Part shown: piece after piece, positions 18,228-27,997 of the stretch
Position numbering within the stretch: the stretch's first letter is position 1
Layout: the number at the start of each line of letters is the position of its first letter
Origin: Hyphomicrobiales bacterium
GTDB lineage: Bacteria > Pseudomonadota > Alphaproteobacteria > Rhodospirillales > JACKKN01
Reading direction: 5' to 3'
Length of the DNA stretch: 64,000 bases
Assembly: GCA_024236415.1 (NCBI GenBank)
Contig: JACKKN010000018.1
Span: 16,415-80,414 of the forward strand
The notes under the pieces: model-generated
What the model saw: only the letters and a program-made list of their open reading frames with translations
What the model was told of the DNA's origin: nothing
Databases searched by the model: none
Program-made: the position numbers and the translations under genes

Positions 18228-18944
18228 TCAGGCGACGAGTTCCAGGAACCGGACCGCCGCCTCCAGGTCGGATTTCAACAGGGCGCGGCGGGCCATGGCC
18301 TCGGCGTCCTCGCCCCAGCGGTCGATCTGGTGCGATTCGTCCAGTTGCGAGACCTCGAACGCCGCCGCCCCGTCCAGCCGGCCGGCCAGGACCGCCAGGC
18401 CGACCACCGCCGAGCCACTGGCCTGCACCACCGCGGCCAGGGCGGTCAGCGCCATGTCGTCCAGGGCCGCGACCGCCGCCGCCAGGCGCGCCGCCGCCGC
18501 GTCGGGCTGGGCCACCGGGGTCACGCCCTCGGTCACCGCCAGGTCGACGCCGTGGCGGTCGCGGGCCCAGTCCAGCAGGGGTTGCCAGGCACGGGCCTGG
18601 CGCGCCACCAGTTCCGCCGGCCCCTCGGCGCGGTAGCACAGCAGGTCGGTCTCGCCGTACTTCACGACCAGGGCCGCCACCGCGTCGCGGTCGGGCACGA
18701 CCCGGTCCAGGGCCGTGTAGGCGAGCTGGGTCATGGGCATGGAGGCGGGCAGAATGTCGTCGCCCTGGGCCGCCCATTCGGCGGCGATGGCCTGGGCCAG
18801 AGCGACGGTGGGCACGGCGAAGGGCCGGCCGGCCGGCGTGCGCAGGGGCCGGCCATCCAGTTCCACGCGGAAACCGCCGTCCGCGGCGGCCACGGCCGCC
18901 GCCTCGCGGTAGAAGCGCCTGCGCGCCGCCTGGGCCAACGGCAC
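18228..18944 (-). CDS. ATP12 family chaperone (F1-ATPase alpha-subunit assembly)
   Basis: A 238-residue ATP12-family protein, which in mitochondria and alphaproteobacteria binds the F1 alpha subunit during ATP synthase assembly. Family features are the N-terminal FRVELDGRPLRTPAGRPF block, AIAAEWAAQGDDILPASMPMTQLAYTALD, the GETDLLCYRAEGP motif, and the C-terminal SQLDESHQIDRWGED segment. Length is typical. It is 3 bp downstream of the AsmA gene, and the HAD gene is one further upstream; HAD-ATP12 adjacency is a common alphaproteobacterial arrangement. Confidence 0.93.
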   Translation of the reverse strand: MPLAQAARRRFYREAAAVAAADGGFRVELDGRPLRTPAGRPFAVPTVALAQAIAAEWAAQGDDILPASMPMTQLAYTALDRVVPDRDAVAALVVKYGETDLLCYRAEGPAELVARQARAWQPLLDWARDRHGVDLAVTEGVTPVAQPDAAAARLAAAVAALDDMALTALAAVVQASGSAVVGLAVLAGRLDGAAAFEVSQLDESHQIDRWGEDAEAMARRALLKSDLEAAVRFLELVA

Positions 18945-18947
18945 CCC

Positions 18948-21884
18948 CTACTTGAACAGGCCCTTCAGGCCCTTGTCCAACTTCTTGCCCAGGTCGCCGA
19001 CGGCCTCCTTGGCCTTTTCGACCGGCTTCTCGGCCGCCGCCGGTGCCGACTCGGTCTTGGGCGGCGGGGTCAGGGTGGCGCCGGGCGAGACCGACGTGGC
19101 CGGCGCCGCCTTGGATGCCGGCGGCTCGCTGGTGGTGGCGGCCGGTGCCGGCGCCACGGCGACCCGCTTCACCGCCTCGCCGGCCAGGGCCAACTTGCAG
19201 TAGTCGGTCTGGTCGACGCTGGCCGCCTTGCCGGCGGCGGCCGTGTCGCCGCCGCCCTGCCCGGTGACCGACTTGACCAGGCCGCCCAGGCCCGATGCGC
19301 CGCCCTTGGCCACGTCCGTCACCGTGCCCACGGCACCAGTCACCACGCCCACGGCGGCCGCGCCCACGTTGGGCTTGACCGAGGGCGAGGCCAGGGTGCC
19401 GCCCACGTCGACCGGGATCATGGCTACCTTGACCAGGCTGACGCTCTTGGCCTTGGGGTCGATGCTCAGGTCGAGCTTCTCCTGCGCCAGGTCGATGCCG
19501 CCCTCGCCGATCACCGAGATGCCCCCGGTCTCGACCACCAGGGCCCGGGCGTCGGCCTGGCCCTTCTTGATGTCGAAGTCGACCACGCCGCAGCGGATGT
19601 CCTGGTCCCCCTTGCTGTCGCCGAAGGTCAGCGCGGCGGCCAGGTCCGATGACACCACGTTCAGCAACTTGCTGTTGATGTATCCGTTCTCGGTGACCAC
19701 GCGCAGCTTGCCGTCCAGGCCGGCCATGATCTCGCGCACCGAGACCCCCTGGCCAGTCACGTTGGTCTTGGCGTCCAGCTTGCCGCGGACCAGGTCGGTG
19801 ACATCCATGTCCTTCAGCAGCTTGCCGTAGTCGAGCTGCGCCACGTCGACGTTGACCGCCAGGGCCGGCATGGCGACCGAGGCGTCCAGCCCCACGTCGC
19901 CCTTGATGGTGCCCTCGCCGGCCACCACCGAGAACGGCTTCACGGCCAGCTTGCCGTTCTGCAGGGACAGGTCCACCGACAGGTCCTTGAGCGTGGTGCC
20001 GTTGACCTTGACCGCGTCGCCGCGGAAGGAAACGGTGGCGTCGGCGGCCTTCAGCCCCTCGACCGGCAGGGGATCGTTGGGGAACACCCGGCCGTCGCCC
20101 TTCTTGGCCGCCGGCGCCGGGGCCGGCGCCTTCTTTCCGCCCTTCTGCTGCGGCATGATCTCGTCCAGATCCAGCATCTTGGACGCCAGCTTGGCGTTCA
20201 GCACCGGCCGTTCGCCGGCCAGCTTGACGGCCAGGTTGCCGCTCAGGTCGCTGCGGCCAACCTTGGCGTCCAGGCCGTCCAGGGCATAGCCCCCGTCGGG
20301 GTCGCTGACCTTGGCCACGATCCGCAGGGCCGGGATTTTCAGCCCCTCGCCGGCGAAGGCCCGGGCCAGGGGGGTGGCGTCGGCGCCCTGCAGGGCCACG
20401 TCCAGGGCCAACCCCTTGGCCTTGATGGCGTCGGCAACGGCGCCCTTGGCGGTGACCAGCAACTGCTCGGCCCGGCCCACGTTGACGTCGATGCCGCTGA
20501 CCGCCATGGCGTCCAGGCCGCCCTTGATCGTGGCGGCGAGGCTGAACGGCCCGATCGCGGGCAGCTTCTTGTCGCCCAGGGCGGCGCCCAGTTCGGGCGC
20601 CAGGGCCTGGGCCTGGTCCAGGGTCTTGGTCAGTTCGTCGCCGCGCACGGCGACGGTGATGTCCAGCCCCTTGGTGTTGAGGGCGTCGGCGATGGAGCCC
20701 CGGGCCGTGACGGCGGCAAAGTCGTCGCGGCCGGTGGCCACCTCGATTCCCGACACCGACAGGGCCTTCAGCGAGCCCAGCACCGTCGCCTTGGCGTCCA
20801 GGCCGCCCAGGGGCGGCAGCTTGACCTTGGCCAGTTCCGGCACGAAGGCCTTGGCCGCCTCGGCGGTCTTGTTCAGGTTGCTGGCCTTGACGCCGGCAAC
20901 GATGTTGATTCCCGTCACCTTGACGGCGTCCGAGATGCCGCCGGTGGCGCTCAGGGCCAGGAAATCGGGCCGGCCCACGGCCACGTTCAGGTCCGACACC
21001 GCCATCTTGTCGGCCGAGCCGGTCAGCTTGGCGGTGACCGAGAACGCGCCCAGGGCCGGCAGGTCCGCCGTCTTCAGGTCGGGCACGAAGCCCTTGACCG
21101 CGTCGATGGTCTTGTTCAGGTCGGCGCCCTTGACCGAGACGTCGATGCCGCCGGCGGCGCCGGTGACCTCACCCTTGGCGGTGGCCTTGAGCCCCAACAG
21201 GTCGGCGGCGAAATCCACCGGGTACTTGTCGCCGCGCACCAGGGCGTTGACGGCGCCGAAGGTGCCCTTGGCCTCGAACGGCGTCTTGTCCACGTTGCCG
21301 GCGATGTCGACCTTGAGGGGGCTGTCGTTGTCCTCGGCCTCGGCGATCAGGTTGTCCAGCGTCAGCACCGTCGCCTGCCCCGACTTGCCGTCGCGGTAGG
21401 TCACCTTGACGTCCTGGATCAGCACCTGACGCACCACCGGGATAACCAGCTCGCCGGGCTCTGACGGCTTCTCAGGCTCGGGCTTGGGTTCGCCCATCAC
21501 CCAGTTGCCCGCGCCCTGCTTGTCGGTCTCGGCCAGCAGGTCCAGGCCCTCGACGATCAGCTTGTTGACCCGGTAGTCGCCACGGATGGCCGGCATCAGC
21601 TCGACCTGCACCTCCAGGCGCTTGAGGGTCGCCATCTGCGGCCGGCTGCCCCAGGGGGCGTTGGCGAAGGAAACGTTCTCGACCACCAGTGTCGGCGACC
21701 ATCCCAGGTCGAGTTGGATGTTGCCGTCCAGCTTCAGGTCACGCCCGGTGGCCTCCTTGGCCTTTTCGGCGATCAGGTCCTTGTAGTCGTTGGGGTCCAC
21801 CGTGGCGATGACCACCACGCCGGCAACCACGACCACCACCAGCAGGAAAACGACGACGACCAGGGTCTTCCACAGCGCCCGCAT
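18948..21884 (-). CDS. AsmA family protein with internal repeats
   Basis: A 978-residue inner-membrane-anchored AsmA/TAM-like protein, a family thought to act in phospholipid transport between the membranes. It begins with one membrane helix (about residues 6-28), followed by ATVDPNDYKDLIAEKAKEATGRDLKLDG, the AsmA N-terminal signature. Between about residues 205 and 575 a unit of roughly 85-95 residues recurs about four times, each containing a VxxGRxDFxAVxAxGxIxDA-type block and a K(A/G)xxLNKTxxxAxxFVPEL block. The C-terminal part holds the AsmA_2 domain and a Pro/Ala-rich tail. I chose the ATG at 21882-21884, 2 bp after the HAD stop, over one 15 bp upstream inside the HAD gene. Confidence 0.9.
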   Translation of the reverse strand: MRALWKTLVVVVFLLVVVVVAGVVVIATVDPNDYKDLIAEKAKEATGRDLKLDGNIQLDLGWSPTLVVENVSFANAPWGSRPQMATLKRLEVQVELMPAIRGDYRVNKLIVEGLDLLAETDKQGAGNWVMGEPKPEPEKPSEPGELVIPVVRQVLIQDVKVTYRDGKSGQATVLTLDNLIAEAEDNDSPLKVDIAGNVDKTPFEAKGTFGAVNALVRGDKYPVDFAADLLGLKATAKGEVTGAAGGIDVSVKGADLNKTIDAVKGFVPDLKTADLPALGAFSVTAKLTGSADKMAVSDLNVAVGRPDFLALSATGGISDAVKVTGINIVAGVKASNLNKTAEAAKAFVPELAKVKLPPLGGLDAKATVLGSLKALSVSGIEVATGRDDFAAVTARGSIADALNTKGLDITVAVRGDELTKTLDQAQALAPELGAALGDKKLPAIGPFSLAATIKGGLDAMAVSGIDVNVGRAEQLLVTAKGAVADAIKAKGLALDVALQGADATPLARAFAGEGLKIPALRIVAKVSDPDGGYALDGLDAKVGRSDLSGNLAVKLAGERPVLNAKLASKMLDLDEIMPQQKGGKKAPAPAPAAKKGDGRVFPNDPLPVEGLKAADATVSFRGDAVKVNGTTLKDLSVDLSLQNGKLAVKPFSVVAGEGTIKGDVGLDASVAMPALAVNVDVAQLDYGKLLKDMDVTDLVRGKLDAKTNVTGQGVSVREIMAGLDGKLRVVTENGYINSKLLNVVSSDLAAALTFGDSKGDQDIRCGVVDFDIKKGQADARALVVETGGISVIGEGGIDLAQEKLDLSIDPKAKSVSLVKVAMIPVDVGGTLASPSVKPNVGAAAVGVVTGAVGTVTDVAKGGASGLGGLVKSVTGQGGGDTAAAGKAASVDQTDYCKLALAGEAVKRVAVAPAPAATTSEPPASKAAPATSVSPGATLTPPPKTESAPAAAEKPVEKAKEAVGDLGKKLDKGLKGLFK

Positions 21885-21886
21885 GT

Positions 21887-22564
21887 TCAGGTCTCCCACG
21901 TTTCGCCGACGACCCGCGCAAGGTCGCCGAACGTCTCGACAACCTCGCGAGCACCGGCTTCGATTAGTTCGTTGCCATTATGATACCCCCAGGCGACCCC
22001 GATCGCCACCACGCCGGCGTTGACCGCCATTTCCACGTCGAATGTGGTGTCGCCGATCATCACCGTGTCCTCGGGGTTCGTGCCGGCCTCGGCCATGGCC
22101 GCCAGCAGCATGTCCGGCGCCGGCTTGCCGGCGGGCACGGAATCCGAGGTCTGCAAGGTCACGAACCGGTCCAGCAGGCCGTGCCCGCCCAGGGTCGCCA
22201 GCAACCCGCGCCGCGACTTGCCCGTGGCCACCCCCAGCAGCCAGCCGGCGTCGTCGAACGCCCGCAGCCCCTCCTCCGTCCCCGGAAAAAGCGGTTCCTG
22301 CAACCCGCCCGACTGGCGCAGGGCGAAGAAGGACGCGGAATAGGCCTGGCGCAGGTTTTCCAAGTCCTCCGCCCCGGCGTCGGGCACCACCCGGGCGATG
22401 GCGTCCAGCAGCGGCAGGCCCACCACCCGCCGGGCCACGTCCCGGGTCGGCGTGGGGAACTTGTAAAGTTCGCAGGCGGCGCACAGGGCGGCATAGATGG
22501 AATGCTGGGAATCGACCAGCGTGCCGTCGCAGTCGAACACCGCCAGTCGTAATCGGTCGGACAA
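21887..22564 (-). CDS. HAD-IA family hydrolase (phosphoglycolate phosphatase-like)
   Basis: A 225-residue HAD phosphatase with all four motifs: FDCDGTLVDSQ (residues 10-20), the VATGKSRRG threonine motif, GKPAPDM lysine motif, and MIGDTTFDVEMA acidic motif. A helical cap domain (about residues 20-85) marks it as subfamily IA. The substrate is unknown; phosphoglycolate or a nucleotide is possible. It is first in a three-gene set with AsmA and ATP12. In related bacteria a HAD gene like this often follows rluC, which here lies 9 kb away. Confidence 0.88.
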   Translation of the reverse strand: MSDRLRLAVFDCDGTLVDSQHSIYAALCAACELYKFPTPTRDVARRVVGLPLLDAIARVVPDAGAEDLENLRQAYSASFFALRQSGGLQEPLFPGTEEGLRAFDDAGWLLGVATGKSRRGLLATLGGHGLLDRFVTLQTSDSVPAGKPAPDMLLAAMAEAGTNPEDTVMIGDTTFDVEMAVNAGVVAIGVAWGYHNGNELIEAGAREVVETFGDLARVVGETWET

Positions 22565-22592
22565 GGTCCGGGCTCCCGTCAGTCAACAACAA

Positions 22593-22617
22593 AGGGCCCC
22601 GCCGTGGCGGAGACCCT
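22593..22617 (-). terminator. Candidate terminator of the peptide-uptake operon
   Basis: On the minus strand, past the last ABC ATPase gene, an imperfect GC-rich stem (22593-22603 with 22606-22617, including G-U pairs) is followed by TTTGTTGTTG. It sits in the 111-bp gap before the HAD gene. The T-tract is interrupted, so termination may be weak. Confidence 0.45.
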
Positions 22618-22675
22618 ACAGATAGCCCGCCGCGGCGCCGGGTCAACCGAAGTTCGCGCGACACCGCACCGGGGA

Positions 22676-23661
<986 letters not shown>

Positions 23662-23665
<4 letters not shown>

Positions 23666-24633
23666 GTCGCCCCCACGTGGGGATGCAGGCAACGTACCCG
23701 GTGCCCCGGCCCCACGGGTTCGGCCGGCGGCACGGCGGCGCGGCAGTCGTCCTCGGTCCGCGCGCAGCGGCCGGCGAAGGCGCAGCCGGGCGGCAGGGCG
23801 ATGGGCTCGGGCACCTGCCCGGGGATGGTGGCCAGGCGCCGCGATTCCTCCTCGGGGCCGCCGGGGATGGCGGCGAACAGGCCGCGCGTATAGGGGTGGG
23901 CCATGTGGCGGAACACCTCGGCCGTGGGCCCGCTCTCGACGATGCGGCCGGCGTACATGACCATCATGCGCTCGGCGGTCTCGGCGATCACCCCCAGGTC
24001 GTGGGTGATCATGACCAGGGCCATGCCCGTCTCCTGCACCACGTCCGAGATCAGGTCCAGGATCTGCGCCTGGATGGTCACGTCCAGGGCCGTGGTCGGC
24101 TCGTCGGCGATCAGGATGTCGGGCTCGCAGGCCAGGGCGGCGGCGATCATCACCCGCTGCCGCTGGCCGCCGGAAAGCTGGTAGGGGTACAGGTCGGGCG
24201 AGAAGCGGTCCGGCGGCAGGCCCACCCGCCGCAGCATGGCCACCGCCCGGCGGCCCGCCTCGGCCTTGGACAGCTTCAGGTGCAGGCGCGGCCCCTCGGC
24301 CACCTGGAAGCCGATGGTCTTGACCGGGTTCAGCGCCGTCATGGGCTCCTGGAACACCATGGCCACCCGGCGCCCGCGGATGGCGCACAGGCCCGCCTCG
24401 TCCATGGCCAGCAGGTCCCGGCCGTCCAGGCGGATTCGCCCGGTGGCCTGGGCGGTGGTCGGCAGCAGGCCCATGACCGCCATGGCGGTGATGGACTTGC
24501 CGCAGCCGGATTCGCCGGCGAAGCCCAGGCACTCGCCCCGCTCCAGGGCGAAGCTCACGTCCGACAGGATGTGCGCCGTGCCCCGCGGGGTCGGGATGGT
24601 GACGTTCAGGTCCTCCACCTCCAGCAGGGCCAT
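23662..24633 (-). CDS. Peptide ABC transporter ATP-binding protein (DppD/OppD-like)
   Basis: The first ATPase of the importer, 323 residues. Walker A is GESGCGKSITAMAVMG, the signature LSGGQRQRVMIAAALA, Walker B ILIADEPTTALDVT, and the switch histidine is in MITHDLGVIAE. The C-terminal extension has CAFAGRCARTEDDC, the OppD-type cysteine cluster. It starts 6 bp after the DppC-like gene and overlaps the DppF-like gene by four bases, so the two subunits should be made in equal amounts for heterodimer formation. Confidence 0.93.
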
Positions 24634-24639
24634 GGCCGC

Positions 24640-25530
24640 CTACCTCAGCCGCCGCAGGCGCGGGTCCAGCACGTCGCGCAGGCCGTCGCCCAGCAGGTTC
24701 AGTCCCAACACCGTCAGCACGATGGCGACCCCGGGAAAGATGGCCAGCTGCGGCGCCAGGAACATCAGCGTCTGCGCCTCGTTCAGCATCTTGCCCCAGC
24801 TCGGCTGCGGCGGCTGGGTGCCCAGGCCCAGGTACGACAGGCCGGCCTCGGCCAGGATCGCCAGGGCGAACTGGATCGTGGCCTGGACGATCAGGATGCT
24901 GGCCACGTTGGGCAGGATGTGCTCGACCGTGATGCGGACGGCGTTCTTGCCCGCCACCCGGGCCGCCATGACGAACTCGCGCTTCCAGATGGCCAGGGCG
25001 CCGCCCCGGGTCAGGCGCGCGAATACGGGGATGTTGAAGATGCCGATGGCGATGATGGAGTTGACGGCCCCGGGCCCGGCCAGGGCGGTGATCATGACCG
25101 CCGACAGCACCGCCGGGAAGGCGAAGGCGAAGTCGTTGAAGCGCATCACGGTTTCGTCCAGCCAGCCGCCGCGGGCCGCCGCCAGGGCGCCCAGGGGCAC
25201 GCCGAATCCGGCCCCCACCCCCACCGCCACCAGCGACACGGCGATGGAATTCTGCGCCCCCACCATCATCATGCTGAACACGTCGCGGCCGAACTGGTCG
25301 GTGCCGAACCAGTGCGCCGCCGAGGGCACCCTCAGCTTGCCGGCGATGTCCATGTCGATGACGCTGTAGGGCGTCCACACCAGGGACACCAGGGCGACCA
25401 CGATCAGCACCCCGGTCAGCACCCCGCCGATGACGAAGCTGCGGTTGCCCAGGGCCTTGGCGGCAACCTCCCCCAGACCACCCTCCTTGGCCCCGTCACT
25501 GGCCCCGTCACTGGCCCCGTCACTGGCCAT
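24640..25530 (-). CDS. Peptide ABC transporter permease (DppC-like)
   Basis: A 296-residue inner-membrane permease with about six membrane helices. An extra helix near residues 32-52 precedes the HWFGTDQFGRDVFS segment typical of the DppC family, and the EAA loop (coupling to the ATPases) is near VAGKNAVRITVEHILPN. The N-terminus starts with a Ser-Asp-Gly repeat encoded by three 12-bp direct repeats (25489-25524). It overlaps the DppB-like gene by 11 bp. Confidence 0.92.
   Translation of the reverse strand: MASDGASDGASDGAKEGGLGEVAAKALGNRSFVIGGVLTGVLIVVALVSLVWTPYSVIDMDIAGKLRVPSAAHWFGTDQFGRDVFSMMMVGAQNSIAVSLVAVGVGAGFGVPLGALAAARGGWLDETVMRFNDFAFAFPAVLSAVMITALAGPGAVNSIIAIGIFNIPVFARLTRGGALAIWKREFVMAARVAGKNAVRITVEHILPNVASILIVQATIQFALAILAEAGLSYLGLGTQPPQPSWGKMLNEAQTLMFLAPQLAIFPGVAIVLTVLGLNLLGDGLRDVLDPRLRRLR
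25489..25524. repeat. Three tandem 12-bp repeats in the DppC-like gene start
   Basis: The unit ggccccgtcact occurs three times in a row, followed by a partial fourth. On the minus strand it encodes Ser-Asp-Gly-Ala units at residues 3-14 of the DppC-like permease, before its first membrane helix. Because each unit is 12 bp, copy-number changes would keep the reading frame. Confidence 0.9.
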
Positions 25531-26476
25531 GGCCGCCTCCGCGCAGGCGCGGGTCCAGCAGGGCGTAGGACATGTCGACGATGAAGTTGACCAGCACCAC
25601 GGCGCCGGCCAGCAGCACCACCACGTCCTTGACCACGATCACGTCGCGCTGGGCGATGGCCTGGAAGATCAGGCGGCCCAGGCCCGGCAGGTAGAACACG
25701 TTCTCGATGATGATGGTGCCGGCCAGCAGGAACGAGAACTGCAGCCCCATGATGGTGACCACGGGGATCAGGGCGTTGCGCACGGCATGGCGCCACAGGG
25801 CGGCGGCGAAGGTCAGGCCCTTGGCCCGGGCCGTGCGCACGTAGTCCTCGCGCATGACCTCCAGCACCGACGAGCGCGTCACCCGGGCCAGGATCGCCGC
25901 CTGGGGCAGGGCCAGGGCCACCGCCGGCAGGATCAGGGACTTGATGGCCGGCCAGACGCCGGCGTCCCACCCGGCGAAGCCGCCCGCCGGCATGACCTTG
26001 AGGAACACCGAGAAGAACAGGATCATCAGGATGGCGAACCAGAAGTTGGGGATCGCCACCCCCACCTGGACGAAGCCCATGACCGACACGTCGGTCAGGC
26101 TGTTGCGCCGGGCCGCCGCCAGGACTCCCAGCGGCAGGCCGATGGCGGTCGACAGCGTGATGGCCATCAGGGCCAGGGGCAGGCTGACCCGCAGGCGTTC
26201 CAGGATGATCTTGATGACCGGCTCGTCATAGGCATAGCTGTTGCCCAGGTCGCCCTGGAACCAGCCCCAGATCCACACCAGGTAGCGCTGCCAGGCCGGC
26301 CGGTCCAGGCCCAGCTGGGCGCGCAGGGCGGCCAGGCTGTCCTCCTGGGCGCCGATGCCCAGCATCACCGTGGCCGGATCGCCGGGCAGGACCTCGAGGA
26401 TAAGGAACACGGCCAGGGAAGCGCCCAGGAGGGTCAGGAACAGCGCCACCAGGCGCCGCGCCAGGAATACCGACAT
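25520..26476 (-). CDS. Peptide ABC transporter permease (DppB-like)
   Basis: A 318-residue permease with about six membrane helices. The N-terminal helix LVALFLTLLGASLAVFLIL is followed by the EVLPGDPATVMLG segment and LGLDRPAWQRYLVWIWG, all diagnostic of DppB/OppB/GsiC-type subunits. The EAA loop region reads ARVTRSSVLEVMREDYVRTARAKG. It forms the channel with the DppC-like protein and starts 35 bp after the binding-protein gene. Confidence 0.93.
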   Translation of the reverse strand: MSVFLARRLVALFLTLLGASLAVFLILEVLPGDPATVMLGIGAQEDSLAALRAQLGLDRPAWQRYLVWIWGWFQGDLGNSYAYDEPVIKIILERLRVSLPLALMAITLSTAIGLPLGVLAAARRNSLTDVSVMGFVQVGVAIPNFWFAILMILFFSVFLKVMPAGGFAGWDAGVWPAIKSLILPAVALALPQAAILARVTRSSVLEVMREDYVRTARAKGLTFAAALWRHAVRNALIPVVTIMGLQFSFLLAGTIIIENVFYLPGLGRLIFQAIAQRDVIVVKDVVVLLAGAVVLVNFIVDMSYALLDPRLRGGGHGQ

Positions 26477-26511
26477 TCCCGCCCTCCGAACGCTTCCCCC
26501 GCTTTACCGCG

Positions 26512-27993
26512 TCAGTCGACCCAGTAGACGCCGGTCAGGTCGTTGGCCTGGGTCGGGCTGTTGGGCCACAGGCCGCGCAGCTTGGCGTTCCACACCCCGG
26601 TCTTGGCGAGCTGGAACAGGAAGCCGTTGACGGCATCCTCGGCCAGCTTGCGCTGGGCCTGGCGCAGGATGTCGTACTGGGTCTTCTCGTCCGTCGCCAT
26701 GTCCAGCTTCTTCATCAGCGCCTTGAACTCGGGGCTGTCGTACTGGAAGTAATAGCTGTCGCGGGCGTAGATGCCGATGTCCATGGGCTCGGTGTGCGAG
26801 ACGATGGTCAGGTCGTAGTCATAGCCCTTGAACACGGCCTTCAGCCACTGCGCCCATTCCACCGGGATGATTTCCAGCTGGATGCCGATCTTGGCCAACT
26901 GCGCGGCGATGATCTCGCCGCCGCGGCGGGCGTAGCTGGGCGGCGGCAGGTGCAGGCGCGCCTTGAAGCCGTTGGGATAGCCGGCCTCGGCCAGCAGCGC
27001 CTTGGCCTTCGCCAGGTCGTAGGGGTACATGCCCGTCAGGTCCACGTAGGCCGGGTGGTGCGGCGCGAAGTGCGAGCCGATGGGCGTGCCGTAGCCGAAC
27101 ATGGCGCCGTCGATGATGGCCTGGCGGTCGATGGCGTGGGCCATGGCCCGGCGCACGCGCACGTCGCTGAAGTACTTGCTCTTGTTGTTGGTGGACAGGA
27201 TGGTCTCGCCCTCGGTGCTGCCGACCACCACCTTGAGGCGCGGATCGGACTTGAACTGGGCCAGGGCCTCGGGGGCCGGGAAGCCGGGGAAGGCGTCCAC
27301 GTCACCGGCCAGGACCGCGGCCGTGGCCGCCGCCGGGTCGGAGATGAACTTGAAGGTGGCCGACTTCAGCTTCACCGCCGTGCCCCAGTAGTTGGGGTTG
27401 CGCTCGATGGTCAGGCGGTCGCCCTTGGTCCAGTTCTTGAACTTGAACGGGCCGGTGCCGACGGGGTTGGTCTTGTTGCCCTCGGCGCTTTCCGGCGCAA
27501 CGACCACTGCATCGCCCCACCCCATGTTGAACAGGAACCGGCCCGTGGGCTGGCTCAGGGTCACCACCACCGTGGACGCGTCCGGGGCCTCCACCTTGGA
27601 AATAGGCTTGAACAGGCCCTTCTGGGCGTTGGTGCTCTTCTCGTCCATGGCCCGCTCAAGCGAGAACTTGACGTCCGCCGAGTCCATGTCCGTGCCGTCG
27701 TGGAACTTGACGCCCTTGTGCAGCTTGAAGGTGTAGACCAGGCCGTCGTCGGAGATGGTCCAGCTCTCGGCCAGGGCCGGCTTGACGCCGCCGTTCTGGT
27801 CGATGCGGGTCAGGCCTTCGAAGATGTTGGCGTAGGTGACCTCGTCGATGGCCGCCGCGGCCCCCGCAGTGGGATCCAGGTGCGGCGGTTCGAGCTGCAT
27901 GCCAAGGGTGATTGTGTCCTTGGCCGCCTCGGCCTGGGCCGCCAGCGTCGCCAACGCCGCCGCCGCGGCGAGGCCGTAGAACAACTTTCTCAT
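26512..27993 (-). CDS. Peptide ABC transporter periplasmic substrate-binding protein (SBP family 5)
   Basis: A 493-residue extracytoplasmic binding protein with a cleavable signal peptide (MRKLFYGLAAAAALATLAAQAEA, cleavage about residue 23). Family-5 motifs are LDPTAGAAAAIDEVTYANIFEGL near the N-terminus, the KLHKGVKFHDGTDMDSADVKFS block, and GTGPFKFKNWTKGD. Substrates of this family include di- and oligopeptides, nickel and glutathione; the flanking peptidase genes favour peptides. I chose the ATG at 27991-27993 because it starts the signal peptide; it lies 4 bp after the DmpA-type gene. Confidence 0.92.
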   Translation of the reverse strand: MRKLFYGLAAAAALATLAAQAEAAKDTITLGMQLEPPHLDPTAGAAAAIDEVTYANIFEGLTRIDQNGGVKPALAESWTISDDGLVYTFKLHKGVKFHDGTDMDSADVKFSLERAMDEKSTNAQKGLFKPISKVEAPDASTVVVTLSQPTGRFLFNMGWGDAVVVAPESAEGNKTNPVGTGPFKFKNWTKGDRLTIERNPNYWGTAVKLKSATFKFISDPAAATAAVLAGDVDAFPGFPAPEALAQFKSDPRLKVVVGSTEGETILSTNNKSKYFSDVRVRRAMAHAIDRQAIIDGAMFGYGTPIGSHFAPHHPAYVDLTGMYPYDLAKAKALLAEAGYPNGFKARLHLPPPSYARRGGEIIAAQLAKIGIQLEIIPVEWAQWLKAVFKGYDYDLTIVSHTEPMDIGIYARDSYYFQYDSPEFKALMKKLDMATDEKTQYDILRQAQRKLAEDAVNGFLFQLAKTGVWNAKLRGLWPNSPTQANDLTGVYWVD

Positions 27994-27997
27994 CTGC

